A stretch of DNA of 64,000 nucleotides from Dioscorea cayenensis subsp. rotundata (taxonomy: Eukaryota; Streptophyta; Magnoliopsida; Dioscoreales; Dioscoreaceae), in contig NC_052483.1 of the NCBI RefSeq assembly GCF_009730915.1, forward strand, positions 2,542,001 through 2,606,000, in the 5' to 3' direction. The translations under genes and the position numbers were made by a program. Numbering within the stretch: position 1 is the stretch's first letter; every line of letters begins with the position of its first letter. The notes beneath the pieces are model-generated. The model was not told where the DNA came from and did not search any database. It saw only the letters and a list, made by a program, of their open reading frames with translations. Below are positions 9,617-21,131 of this stretch, one piece after another.

Positions 9617-12600
9617 ATGGCTGCCCCTCTTCGACATCGAAGCTTTTCCATGGCTCGTCTTCGATCCCTCCGCCCTGATCTTGCCTCGTTGATGAGATCC
9701 TTCGCTTCCGATGCCCTCGTTGAACTGAAGCCCGGCGAGATCGGCATGGTCTCTGGCATCCCCCAAGAGCACCTTCGTCGCAAGGTAACCCTTGAATCAC
9801 TAGATTTTTTTCAAATTTTTCGTTGTTTCTTCCCCAATTTTAGGTGAAATCTTTTGTAATTGATCGAGAATATCGTATTGATTAGGATTGAGTACCTGTT
9901 GAACCTATTAGATCTAAGATTTGAGGGCACGGAGTTTTTGTATTGTCAATTTACTTTCTTGGATTTTGAGTGTCAGCTTTGATTTTTGGAAATTGGGAAT
10001 GCAATTGGATGTTTTATCTTTGTGATCGAACTTTTGATACTAGTTTAACAAGTAGTTTATGAGATTGTGGCATGCTGAGTTCTGGTGATTAAAAGACTGA
10101 ATTTTGGATATTGATCATATTATTTTGATGGTTTTGGTTGCATATCATGCGTTGAGAAGATGGGAACGTGGTTTGATTGGACGAAGTTTTTCTAGGGCTT
10201 ACTCAGGGCCATGATAGATGTGAAAGGGAATAGGACAAAAACGAATATTTCATTTCATGCAAAAGCCTATATCATTGGGCATTGCCTTAGTAACTGTATG
10301 AGTTGTCGTATCCCGAACACTAATAAGTATGGTGGTATGTGAAAAATACAATAGATTATGCTATTTAATGTGCTTCCCTTTTGAGTAACCAAGTTGTTCT
10401 CATTCCATGTCTGGATTCAACTTAATTAATGTTAATTATCAGGTTTCTTGCTCCCAGCATGTGCAAATATGACACCGCGATAAAAAAAAGCTTGTCCATA
10501 GCTTTTAGTTGCACAACCTGGTCTGAAACAAACTAGTGCACGATAATTGGTACTTTCTTTTTTACTTTTAAGAGTTGGTCATGTAGGACAGTAAGGGTTA
10601 TCCAATGCAGTATGTGATATTGTAGAACTTCCTGTATAAATTTTGATTATGGCATCAATTGCACTGAGCTATAGGTTGTTCAAGTTCAATTGGTAGATTG
10701 ATGCATATCTTCAATGTTTGCTCCACAGATGCAAACCTAATAGAATTTTGATTTCTTTGGTCTGTTGGGTATCACACTGTCATTTTTTATTTGTTCAATT
10801 CTCCCCTACCTTTATATCAAACACAGAAAGATACAGTATTAGTATTGAGTTATGCAGCAATTATCATCTTGTCCTTTTATCTTTTATGAACATTTATGCT
10901 GCTAAGGTTTGCTTTTCAAGTATCCTTTTATTTTTCTTTTATGCTATGATTACCATTACCAGTATTTCGCTATCCTTACTATAAAATTATTCCTTTTTCA
11001 CCTCACTGTACATTCCATGAAGCAGGTGATGATTTATTCACCAGCTCGAACTGCAACTCAGCAAGGTTCTGGAAAAGTTGGAAGATGGAAAATCAATTTT
11101 ATGTCAACACAGAAGTATGGTTGATGTATTTTACAATTTACTTTCTTTTTGCAGTATTAGGAAACAAGTGAAAACCCTGATAGTTTAATCTGCAATTGTA
11201 CAGTTTGAGTTGGGTCTTTGATGTGCAACTGTTCATATATGCCTCTCTTTAAGAAAATTGCCATTAATGATAATCATGTATTCATGAATTTGTAGAATTT
11301 TTAAATGTGCGGCTTTTATTTATTTGTCTGTATCTTATTATAAATTTCTAATCTTTTCAGTCAACTATATATGAATTGATAAGCCAACTATTATAGTTAT
11401 TCTGACAGTCGTTTTGGTCCAGTAACTTAATATTGCAGTTCTTCTAGTTACGGAAAATCTTTTATTATACCAGTATGTAACTAAAGCCTAGCCATTAATT
11501 AGCGTATGCATATATAGTGCCAGTTTCTTGTACAAGTGGCTCATACTTGATTCCCAAATCACCAAAAAGTTTCTTTCTTGCATGTTTATGCCCATATTAT
11601 TTCTGAGGCAGCTCAGGCAGGTAGGTTCCATCCATGGAAACTTTGCAACGTTAAATTAAATAATGTCTGTAGAATATTTTCATTTACAGTGGTTTTTATG
11701 AGCTTTGTTCCCAATTAAACTGGTAACTTGCTTGAGAATGCTAGGATGGTGAACTTTGCGCATTTGAGCAAATTGAAATTAGATTTATGGTTCACTGAGC
11801 CTTTATTTAGTTCAGGGATTATGTTTTTCTTTTTCATGCATTGAACTGTGTACCATTGGTGTTGATTCTTCTGCATGCTGTTTTGAATTTTTTTTTTTAA
11901 ATTAACTGTTACTTTTTTATAAATAGGCATGCATCCTCCTTGTCCGTAATCTTTGCCCATCATCTGATCTCCTCTCATGACGAAACAGCATAAGACTTGT
12001 CTACTTGTGCATCTTCTCAAATTCATAACTTAGATGTTATTGAAAAACAAAGTTTATGATGGTTTTAACATAGTTTTCTTAGTTATAACACAGTTTGAAA
12101 TATTTTATTGTAGATGGGAGAATCCATTGATGGGCTGGACATCCACTGGGGATCCTTATGCTAATGTAGGGGATTCTGCACTTAGTTTTGACAGTGCAGA
12201 GGCTGCAGCAGCGTTTGCTGAAAAGCATGGATGGGATTTTGTGGTACACATGCATTTTTCTCTTTTTCTTTTTGATTAAGTATCTTTGTTATCTCTTTTT
12301 TTGCACCAAAAAAAAAAATAATTGTGCTTGTGCTTGTTCAAGGAAACCAGTCCATTTCTTTGCATGATACTAATGGAGGAATGCAGTTCGTTTACTGATA
12401 CCTTTTCTATGGAAGGCCCTTTTTAATTGTAAATCCGGAAAACTATCAACCTATAGGGATTGGAAGAGTTGGCATTTTAGGTATATTTTCAAAGGTTTGC
12501 GAGGAAAAAATTTATTGAAAGGGAAGGATTTTTATCGAGTGGGCGGGAAAGCAGTTTGTTTGCTATTGTTGCTATATGGGTCCAAAAAGCCTTGGGATTT

Positions 12601-15150
12601 GAAGTGCTAGGTTATTTCTACATGGTCCATAGGAGATTTCTTAAGGGAAGCAAACATGACTGAAGAGAGCTCTTGGAATCAAATTCTTGAATTCACTAAA
12701 CTTAGTAACATGGAATCAGAATGAGAGCAAAAGAGAGCTGTTTATATAGGAAACATAAGTGGATGCGGGAGTAGGAGCACAATTTAAAATGGAACCATTC
12801 CTCAAATTTATCAATTTCTACTTCTAAGAGTTTTAACTGACTGATCTGGTATTTTTATTTGTGATTATTATCACTTCTTAGAGTAGAAGATCTCTTATTA
12901 ATGCCAAGTGAAAGTATCCAGCTTCATGAAGAAATAAGTTGCTTTGCTGAAATACTTATCGTTGCAAGTTTTTAGTAAGACACCTTTAATTTAACATCAG
13001 TATGCTTGCAATATTTGTCTTTAATGGAAAGCCTAATGGTATACCCTTTAATAGAATTTGTCATCCTGCCTGTGTCTTTATTTGGTCTTTACTTCATGCA
13101 TAGATGATTAAAACCCTTGTTGGGTGCCTAGTTCCCTATTTTTGATAATAGTTTAGCAATAAACTATGAGTGATTTGTCCGTGTGCATGTGACAATTTCC
13201 AATGCGGTATATTATCTTTTCGCTAATCTACTTGACAAGTATTTGACTGTGCAACACAGAGGGAAGCTTAATGGCTTGCTGTATATAACTAATTTTATAG
13301 CATTGGTATACTTTCTTTTTATGATGATCAACAGTTTCACCTGCTGTCTAATTATTGATCTTTTAATTGATGATTTTTTTTTTTTGTGATAATTCAATTG
13401 CTGTTGAGATGCAACCTATTCCTTTTCTTTTTTCTGTCACTTTCCTTTAACAGTTGCTGTGAGGAAACAGACCCATATATAGCATTATACTTCTGCTTTT
13501 GATGAGACATATACAAATTTTGCTTTTGTGGTTAATTCCAATCTTATTTGTTCAACTCTTGATTGTGCTCAGCTAGCTACTTAGTACAGCCGTACAGGGC
13601 TAGGTTTAGTTTGAGTCTTATGTTAAAATGAGTCCACCAAAGTGATTTTACATTTATCTTCACATTCATGTTTTTCAAGGAGCAAGGCCTTATTCTTGTG
13701 AATAATACCCAAAGGTGATTAATATTAGGGAGAACATAATAAGGTATTCTCTTTTGCCCATGTTGCAGAATAGTCTTTGTTTTCAGCAATAGGCTAATAT
13801 TTCCTTATAGGCATATTTTAGTTTATTTGCATGCCTAAGGAATAAGTGGAAAAGAGGAATGGGGGGGAATAAGGAGGAATGAATGACCGTTAGCATCTCA
13901 GTTTTATAATAGTTATTTGTAAAAATTGAGTAAATTCATTTTTCCTCTATTAAGGGGCTTTATTTTTGTTCATGGGAATAAAATGAGCTTGTCTTGAGAA
14001 TAAGGCCCCATTCCTTTGATGTCAATCTGATTTTTTTCCTGTACCTAAATACTTATTTTTGGGATGGGAATATGGGTGAGATTTGAGAAAATAGAAGTTA
14101 GCAAAGTTTCTCGGCAAGGTAGGCAAATGACCTACTGTATATAAAAAACTTGAGTAACATATGAGTGATGAGCGCAAATTAGCATTAGGCACTTTGTATT
14201 TCTCACCATTCTGGTGCCTTAGAAACTAGAAATTAGTTTTTCATAGGTGTGCTTCTATATTTCTCACCATTCTGGTGCTTCAGAAGCTAGAAATTAGTAT
14301 TGCAAAGGTGTGCTTCTTCCTGAAAAATATTTGGAGCAACTTTGTTGCAACCTTATCTGTTTTGACTCATGCTAGTTAAACTCTCAATTAGATTTAATTG
14401 TCAGCTGTCTTCTGATTGTTAAAGCTCTATTTTACAGGCATTGTCTATTTACTTTGGATGTAATTTTGGTTTATATGCAATAAGTAGGTTGGTCTTTCAT
14501 ACTGTTATTTGCCATTGACAGAAAGATATCTGTTTCTGCAGGTTAGGAAGCGTCACACTCCTGTTTTGAAGGTTAGCATCTATACTTCTATATCCAAAAA
14601 CTGATTCACTCTCATTTTCTAAACTTGAAACTAATTCCACTGTGATTTCAAAAGCTATGCACCATGTGTTAATCAATTTTTCATGCTATTCCATGAAAGC
14701 AATTGTCTTAAGTTCAATTGCATGTTTGTTATAAAATCAATTGTCAACAATACATGCATTTCATTTGCTTTGGCTAAAATTGAAGGATTTCATAGATAGG
14801 TTGCCCTTGAATCAGTAGTTATGTTCACTCTACCTAAGAGAAATGGAATCTAGTTACACTAAAGGAAAATTAGGGAGAGAATTGAATGGTTTTCTTTCTG
14901 TAATCTATGTGGACCAATTGGCATTGCTTTTGTTTCTCTTGAGCCATTTCTCATTGCCAATGCCTGTATAGTTTGCATTCACTTCAAACACTAGCACCAA
15001 CAAGATTGAAATTGTACATCCTCATTTTGATGATAATTCTATTGCTCCTCAAGACCCTCCATTCATGCATTCAGTACTCTTGTTTTGCAGGTGAAAGCTT
15101 ATGCAGACAATTTCAAGTGGAAGGGCCCCCCAAAATCAGAAGAAAATTAG
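9617..15150 (+). CDS. NDUFS4: NADH:ubiquinone oxidoreductase iron-sulfur protein 4 (complex I 18 kDa/NDUFS4), mitochondrial
   Basis: Accessory subunit of mitochondrial complex I at the N-module/Q-module junction; the Arabidopsis orthologue is FRO1 (frostbite1). Five exons: 9617-9784, 11026-11114, 12114-12243, 14542-14571, 15091-15150, all with GT-AG introns. They join in one frame to 158 residues, close to the usual plant length of about 154. Residues 1 to about 30 are basic and Ser/Arg-rich, as in a mitochondrial presequence. Family blocks follow: [11 protein letters not shown] (about 47-57), [11 protein letters not shown], then [14 protein letters not shown] across the exon 2/3 junction, HGWDF, and the C-terminal ADNFKWKG. 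The exon 2 donor GTATGG at 11115 was chosen because it gives the conserved QKWENP junction; the next GT downstream breaks the frame. No damage is visible, so the gene looks functional. It is convergent with the gene at 15361-16143. Confidence 0.95.
9785..11025 (+). other. NDUFS4 intron 1
   Basis: 1241 bases, T-rich, GTAACC donor and AAGCAG acceptor. No coding sequence, repeat or RNA gene seen. Confidence 0.85.
12244..14541 (+). other. NDUFS4 intron 3
   Basis: 2298 bases between GTACAC and CTGCAG. AT-rich, with poly-A and poly-T runs near 12306 and 13375, and one 61-base tandem duplication listed separately. No gene seen. Confidence 0.85.
14197..14317. repeat. 61-bp tandem duplication in NDUFS4 intron 3
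   Basis: Two adjacent copies beginning TATTTCTCACCATTCTGGTG and ending GGTGTGCTTCT (14197-14257 and 14258-14317), differing at a few positions. Confidence 0.8.
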
Positions 15151-15225
15151 ATCTGTCCATCCATTTTCAAGCATTTTTTTCTGCTCCCATGAAAACATCA
15201 AGTCTAAAAGTTGCTTAACATGTTC

Positions 15226-15231
15226 AATAAA
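15226..15231 (+). terminator. Candidate polyadenylation signal of NDUFS4
   Basis: AATAAA 76 bases after the stop codon, in an A-rich stretch; the only canonical hexamer before the convergent gene. Confidence 0.4.
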
Positions 15232-15360
15232 ATAAAAAGAACTTAATTTGTACCAGAAACATTACCATATACTATTCCATGATATCCGCATACCTACTAC
15301 ATACTCTCTATATATAGAATAGGTGAAATATAGAATAGTTGAAATCACAATGTTGCTCAA

Positions 15361-16143
15361 TTAAGCTTCCATGTTGATCACAGTTCCCTGGTTGATGTGA
15401 AACCTCCACACAAAGCTGTAGTTCATGGATTCACAGCAAAGCTTCAGAACCTCACAAGGTACATTCCCAATAAACTTCTTTCCATTGTTCTGCCATTCAA
15501 TGTTAACACTGCATGAAAACCCATTCTGTGGCAAGGACACATTCTCCGGGAGGCCCAAAGTGACCACCCCATTGATCCTCCTTGACCTCAGCCTCCTCCC
15601 CTGTCTAATCCCCATGGTGTCAAACCAGACGCACTCAGGCTGCTTAACCATCTCTTTATAAGCAGAGTTCATCAGCCTAGCTCTGTTCTTCTGGTCAGAG
15701 ATGATTGCCGGAAAGTCATCCATCTCAATCCTCTCCTCAACATCCTCCGGTTTCATTGTCACAAGTGTCCTCATCGGTTTGAGTATCTCAATGATATTGC
15801 CGATGATACGGATGTGCGAGGTAATTGGCCTCAATGGTGTTGGTCTCACTGGCATTGGCACCATCACTTTAGGTTTCACCAATTCTGCTGGCAGTTGTCT
15901 TGGAGGAGGGCATGGTTGTATGTATTCTGTTGAATTACGCTGGCGCTTTAACAGGATAGGTGGGATGCTGGTGCTGCTCCGGCCCCTGCGAGTCCGGTAT
16001 GGCCGGCTTCGCAGGTGGAGCTCTGCAATGATGGATCGCTGCCGTGGCGGTTCCATCAGCTCCGGCCTTGGTGCGATTGGCCGGAACCTAGCCATAATCG
16101 CATTGGTTCTGGCCACCTCGCCAGGCTCCTGCCTCTGCTGCAT
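15361..16143 (-). CDS. DUF7950-like plant protein of unknown function
   Basis: Single-exon frame. With the start at 16143 (MQQRQEP) it is 260 residues. The N-terminal part has IMARFRPIAPRPE followed by an Arg-rich stretch (RSRPYRTRRGR), a possible nuclear localisation signal. The C-terminal half carries the block DFPAIISDQKNR, SAYKEMVKQPECVW, then RRINGVV and a final WRFHI. I know this order from the plant DUF7950 family, whose members are small nuclear-type proteins without an assigned biochemical role. The frame stays open upstream to an ATG at 16455 (364 residues), but the extra 104 residues have no family resemblance, so I prefer the inner start. The stop lies 210 bases from the NDUFS4 stop, tail to tail. 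Confidence 0.68.
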   Translation of the reverse strand: MQQRQEPGEVARTNAIMARFRPIAPRPELMEPPRQRSIIAELHLRSRPYRTRRGRSSTSIPPILLKRQRNSTEYIQPCPPPRQLPAELVKPKVMVPMPVRPTPLRPITSHIRIIGNIIEILKPMRTLVTMKPEDVEERIEMDDFPAIISDQKNRARLMNSAYKEMVKQPECVWFDTMGIRQGRRLRSRRINGVVTLGLPENVSLPQNGFSCSVNIEWQNNGKKFIGNVPCEVLKLCCESMNYSFVWRFHINQGTVINMEA

Positions 16144-16455
16144 CCTCTCAGAGATTTGAAAGAGATTGATGGCAAATTCAATCAAAAGGGGATATGAAAG
16201 GGGGCTGTGAGGGAAGGAGGAGGTGCTGGCACCTGTGCTGTTGTTTGTGTACGTGTTGAGCATTTCATTGCATGGTTTGGCACGTGTGGCCAATAGTATT
16301 GAGAATGAGGGTGTTGAATAGAGTTGTGCCTCCGAACCTCCGCCTGCATTAAGGCTGACACTTAGTTCCCCCAGAGCCGTGTGATTGGGGTTCCTAAAAG
16401 CCTGTTTGATGACATGGCTAGGTGGGTCCCAGTGGGCCCAAGAGGGTACCCCCAA

Positions 16456-17283
16456 TCAGAACATGCCACGTTGGAGTGGTTGGGGAAGAGAAAGGGCATG
16501 GGTTGCATGGAGTTCATGAGGGACAGATGGAAGGGAGTTCCTTAGTTTTGTCCCCAAGCAAAGGTCACGCGTCCTTGTGCAACGCTTGGGGGCGTTGATT
16601 GCCTATTGGATTAAATGGTCTTAAGGTCATACTTATCCAGATAAAGACAGAGAAAAAGAGTTCTAAAACAATGGGTGGTATTGTTCCTTCTTGGTTCAGT
16701 TACACAGCGCTAGACGGTGGGTATACACTTATCTTTTTTAAAAAAATTAAAAAAAAAAAAAAAGAAGTATATAGATAATTTTAGTAAAAGCTTTATAATA
16801 TAAACATATAAATGCAATTTTTTTTGGGGTCATATGGATTTTGCATCAATAGGCTGAGGGATATATATCTCTAGAGAGAGGAAGGTAAAAGTGAAACAAT
16901 GGTTTTGTTTGGGGACACAGATTGGCTGTGGTTGATTGAAGGTGGTTTTTGGTTGGAGAGGTTCAGAAAATTTGAGATTTCTATTTTTTCTCTATTTGAG
17001 TGGAGAGGTATCTATCTTTGGAAATACACATATAATATTTAAGTTTTTTCTTGAAATTAAAAAAAAACCTAAGGATTTCCAAATGATGATAAAACGTCGT
17101 CCCATAAGATGTTGTCAGGTATAGGTAACTATGGCAATGTATCAATTATGATGGCTTAATAATCTTTTAAAAATTTATTATGTATGACGGGTTAATATGA
17201 GGGGCAATTATGGCTCATCACATGCACCCAAAATGATATATTAATGATCACAACTCTATAATGGTAAATCCCTTTATCCAGCA
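16456..17283. other. Intergenic, upstream of the DUF7950-like gene
   Basis: AT-rich after about 16700, with a poly-A run at 16741-16765 and a CT/GA-rich patch near 16860-16890. It probably holds the promoter of the minus-strand gene; no confident TATA box was assigned. No gene seen. Confidence 0.6.
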
Positions 17284-18853
17284 GAGAGTATTGATATGGT
17301 GTATCTATGGTATATTTGCAGTAGTGCAACATAAGGGATTCGACTCTATATCACTCACCCATCATTCATAATAATTTGCACTGGACTATTTAGTAATTGT
17401 CTATGTGATCTTTCTTAATCTAATTATGATATAAAAATAAAATTTGTGTCTACCCATATATGTTTACTCATATCTAAGATTTGGATCTATATTAAAAAAA
17501 AACTTTGCAAAAAATAAACGTCTCAAGTAAAAAAAAATTATTTTTATATAAGTGGTTACAGAGGATTACGGATGTGTGTTGAAGACTTGAAGTTAATAAA
17601 CTAACCTTGCAATTAGGTCAAGGGTTTGAGTACTATTTGTAATTTGTCCAAAATTTTTTTTTAAAAAAAGTTATTAATAAACTTATAAAATACAAAATAA
17701 TAAATACATAATTTATTTTGCATGTCTAGATGTGTACTAAAAATAAATATTAAAAGTTACAATGAGAGAAATATTTGAATGGATCAATAACTAAAAGCAA
17801 CTGGTTGGAAAAAGTAAAATTAAAAATTTAAGCAAGATTTGTACCAATGATTAGTGTAATGCTTGACTGAAACCCATTTTATATATTTCAAATATTTTAA
17901 TTTATTACCATATGATATGACATATGACTAGATAAAAGTGTTTTTCAAGGGGGAAAACCTTTAAAGTCTAAGCTTAAATCAAGAGAAAATAATGTTAAAT
18001 TTAGGGGAAAAACTTTATTCTTTCATTCTAATAGATGAAATTAATTTTAAAAGCACCTTATTATTTTTTAATCAATCACATTAATTCGAATGAGAAACAT
18101 TAAAAAGATAGAATTTAATTATTTTATTTATATTTCATATCTTTGGAATTTATTAGAGTTAAAAAAATGTTAGGTACTATTTAATAATTTACAAAATATA
18201 TATATATAAAAAAAATATCCATTTGTTGTGAAAGATCTAAACAGGTAAATTTGAAAAAAAAAAAATTAATGCCGCACAAAATTTCTAATGTAAGTAAAAA
18301 GGAATAGAGAAGAGTTGAGCTCCAAAATGTGACAAAATAAAAAAAGCAACAATGGAGCATTATATTGGGTAAATTTTTTACTAGGTCACTAAACTTTAAC
18401 TCATTTTCACTTTGATCACCGAACTTCAATTTACATCAATTTGGTCACTCAACTTTAATTTGATTTCACTGAGCAATAAATCAAGGATTTCAATCCCCAA
18501 TCGATTACATAACTGTCTAAAAATCCGAGTCAGTTCCTCATCATAACATATTATTAAGTCAATTGAAGGTGTCCATGTCATCCAAAAAAGCCACATCATT
18601 CATTTGGGGGTTGAAATCCCTTGATTTATTATCCAATGAAATCAAATTAAAATTAAGTGATCAAATTGATATGAAATTGAAGTTAGATAATCAAAGTGAA
18701 AATGAACCAAAATTTAGTAACTTACTAAAAAATTTACTCCGGATTACTCAATATAAAATTTATTAATATATTTTATTAATTTTTTATCAGTTATTACTTA
18801 TTATTAATATTATAATAATAATAAAAAAAATTTGGACGTTGTATCTCAAGGGC

Positions 18854-18860
18854 TATAAAT
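18854..18860 (+). promoter_or_regulatory. TATA box of CYSTM copy 1
   Basis: TATAAAT 160 bases before the ATG, followed by a CT-rich leader. Identical in copy 2. Confidence 0.65.
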
Positions 18861-18983
18861 AAGGAGTCCATGTGATGTGAGAGTCGATCGTCCTCTCCCT
18901 TCCAAAAGCTCTCTATCCTCCATCGATCTCCTCTCCACTCGTTGCCCTTCCTTCTCTTCCCCCCTTCTTTCTCCCTCTCTTTC

Positions 18984-18984
<1 letters not shown>

Positions 18985-19011
<27 letters not shown>
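18985..19011 (+). repeat. (CAG)9 in the 5'UTR of CYSTM copy 1
   Basis: Nine perfect CAG units ending two bases before the ATG at 19014. Copy 2 has six. Confidence 0.9.
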
Positions 19012-19013
<2 letters not shown>

Positions 19014-19014
<1 letters not shown>

Positions 19015-19384
19015 TGAGCTACACACCGCCGCCGCCTCAAGGTACTGCTTCTATCGTCTCCACTCATCTCAATTCCTAGGGTTTCGTTTGGATTTATTAG
19101 GGTTTCATTCGATTTTGAATTTGGATCTTGAATTGATCTGGAAATTGTATGTGATGATCTGATCGGTGATCATTAGGGTATCCATCCAAGGACGGTCATC
19201 CACCTCCCGGCTATGCTCAGGGCTATTCGGCCCAGGGGTATCCTCCGTCAGGATATCCTCCTCCGAGTTATGGGCCGCCTCCCGGGTACCCTCCACAAGG
19301 GTATGCCCCTTACCCTCCGCCGCAGTACGTTCAAGCGCCGCCTCCTCAACGGCCGACCACCGGCTCTTCCTTCTGCGAAGGATG
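19014..19384 (+). pseudogene. CYSTM (cysteine-rich transmembrane module) gene, copy 1, lacking its last exon
   Basis: Exon 1 is 19014-19041 and exon 2 is 19177-19384, in frame through the splice (CAA G|GG TAT). They encode the N-terminal Pro/Gly/Tyr-rich part of a CYSTM protein: MSYTPPPPQG, then repeats of the kind GYPP and PPPGY, ending TGSSFCEG plus the first two bases of the next Cys codon before donor GTACTC. The membrane-spanning Cys-rich tail of this family is in exon 3. No exon 3 is found before the gap at 30217, because the segment breaks off at 26808. As assembled this copy could not make the complete protein; the intact arrangement is in copy 2. CYSTM proteins are small tail-anchored proteins linked to stress tolerance in eukaryotes. 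Confidence 0.82.
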
Positions 19385-21128
19385 GTACTCTCTCTCTCGA
19401 TCTCGATCTCGATCTCTCGATCTCTCTCTTTTCAGTGGTTTTTTTCATATCTAGGGTTTTGCCGGATTCCGGCGATGGATCGGATTCGGGTCGTTGGCCC
19501 AATCGGGATCCGTTAAGAATGGATCGGGTTTGGATTGGGTTGGTATAGGGGAACTGGAATGGGAGTTAAGGATCCGAATCCATTAAGAGGCTGGTTTTTC
19601 GGATCAGGAAATGATTAGATTCGGGTCGTTTAACGGATCTGAACCCGTTAGTAAAGGATTGGGTTGATGTCGATGGAGAGTAATTGAAAACTCGGAGTCA
19701 AGGATCCGATAGAAGTTCGGTTCTTCGGATTCAGAATCCTGATATCGATAAAGGATCCGAATCCGCTAAGAGTATGGTTCTTTGGATTCGGATCCGGATC
19801 TTTAGACGGATCCGAGCGCTTAAAAGGATGCGATAGAGCGAACTTGGCGCATTTTCCACCGTTCACTCTTGTGAAAAGGTCGGTCTTCACTTTTGAGCCG
19901 TTGGGTCAACAACATCCCCGTGAGCTGTCACTATTATTATTATTAATTTATTATTAGAGTAAATGATATGAACGTCCGGGTCTACTGCTTCCTAAATACC
20001 CATTAAACCCCCTAAACTTTAAAAAATATATATATATCTCAGCCTTTTTCTTATTTTTAAAATTACAATTATACCCTTATGTTTTTTTATTTGTATTTGT
20101 TCATTTGTTGATGAAGTTCCCGGGACCAAACAAACTAGCTCAATCACTAGGAATTTGCATGAAACTAGCACAAGCCTGTCTAATCCCTACGCTAGGAAAC
20201 CCTGCAAAAACTTATGAGAGTTTAGGCAAGGGCAGAGCTAGGGGTGGGCAAATGTGGGGCATAGCCCTCTGATTCCATTCTTTTACACATATATTAATAT
20301 AATATATATATATATACACTGACACACACATAGAACCAAAGAGATGAGAGATATTACTCCACAAAGATGTATATATAATATATTATATTCGACTATGTCA
20401 TATTATCAAATAATATTTATTATATAAATAAAATTATTAGATATGGTTTAAGAAGTTGAGAGAAGTCACAGCTCTAATTTTTTAAAAATTATATTTTTTT
20501 AATATATATATATATATATATATATTGTTTGATCCTATTTTTTTTTATAAATTTAAATGTATGTAATATAAAATTATTATTTGACCTCTCATAATTATGT
20601 TTTTCACTTTCCTTCCTAAAAATAAATCCTACTTCTACCCCTAAGTTTAGGCAAGCTCATTAGTGAAAAAAAAAAAGATAAAGGAGAAAGTAGAAAAGGG
20701 AAGGGTAGAAATGTGTTTTTAAAAAATTAATTAGTTTTTAAAAAACTTGAATTATCACGGACTTATACGGTAGTTAATTCTTGTCAAAGCCCTTAGTAGT
20801 CATGTTAAACTTTCCAGAGTCCTACGAGTCATTTCCCCTTATTATTATTATTACTGAATTGTTTTGTTATGGTAGTTATTTGCTCAGATGTTTCTGAAAA
20901 TACCTTTTATTTTCAAGATACATAAAAGGTCTTCTTTTACATGACTAGTCTTCTTCTTCTTCTTGTTATATATAAATATAAATGTTATTTCATGGCCTAT
21001 ACACATAATTGCTTTGCCTGCATCGCTGGTTACTTTGTCATGTTAGGTTTCCTGTTCTGTATCAGCTGCAAGCTACTTTTTTAACCAAAATAGGAGTTAC
21101 TAAACATCTACATTGAATAAAATATGAC
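19385..21128 (+). other. First part of CYSTM intron 2 (copy 1)
   Basis: Starts with a CT/GATCTC microsatellite (19387-19432), then a 260-base stretch (19550-19810) with many GGATCC/GGATCCGAATCC-like words, then AT-rich sequence with (TA)n runs near 20297 and 20505. No gene seen. Confidence 0.75.
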
Positions 21129-21131
21129 TTA

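Noticed and set aside
15701..16159. 152-codon plus-strand frame
   Set aside because: Shadow of the DUF7950-like gene on the other strand.
18846..19067. Minus-strand frame with a run of cysteines
   Set aside because: It is the complement of the CAG repeat and CT-rich leader of the CYSTM gene. The same shadow occurs at 39561-39809.
19213..19548. Plus and minus frames of 84-116 codons over CYSTM exon 2
   Set aside because: Out-of-frame readings of the GC-rich exon and CT/GATC microsatellite; the exon 2 frame with the CYSTM signature explains the region.
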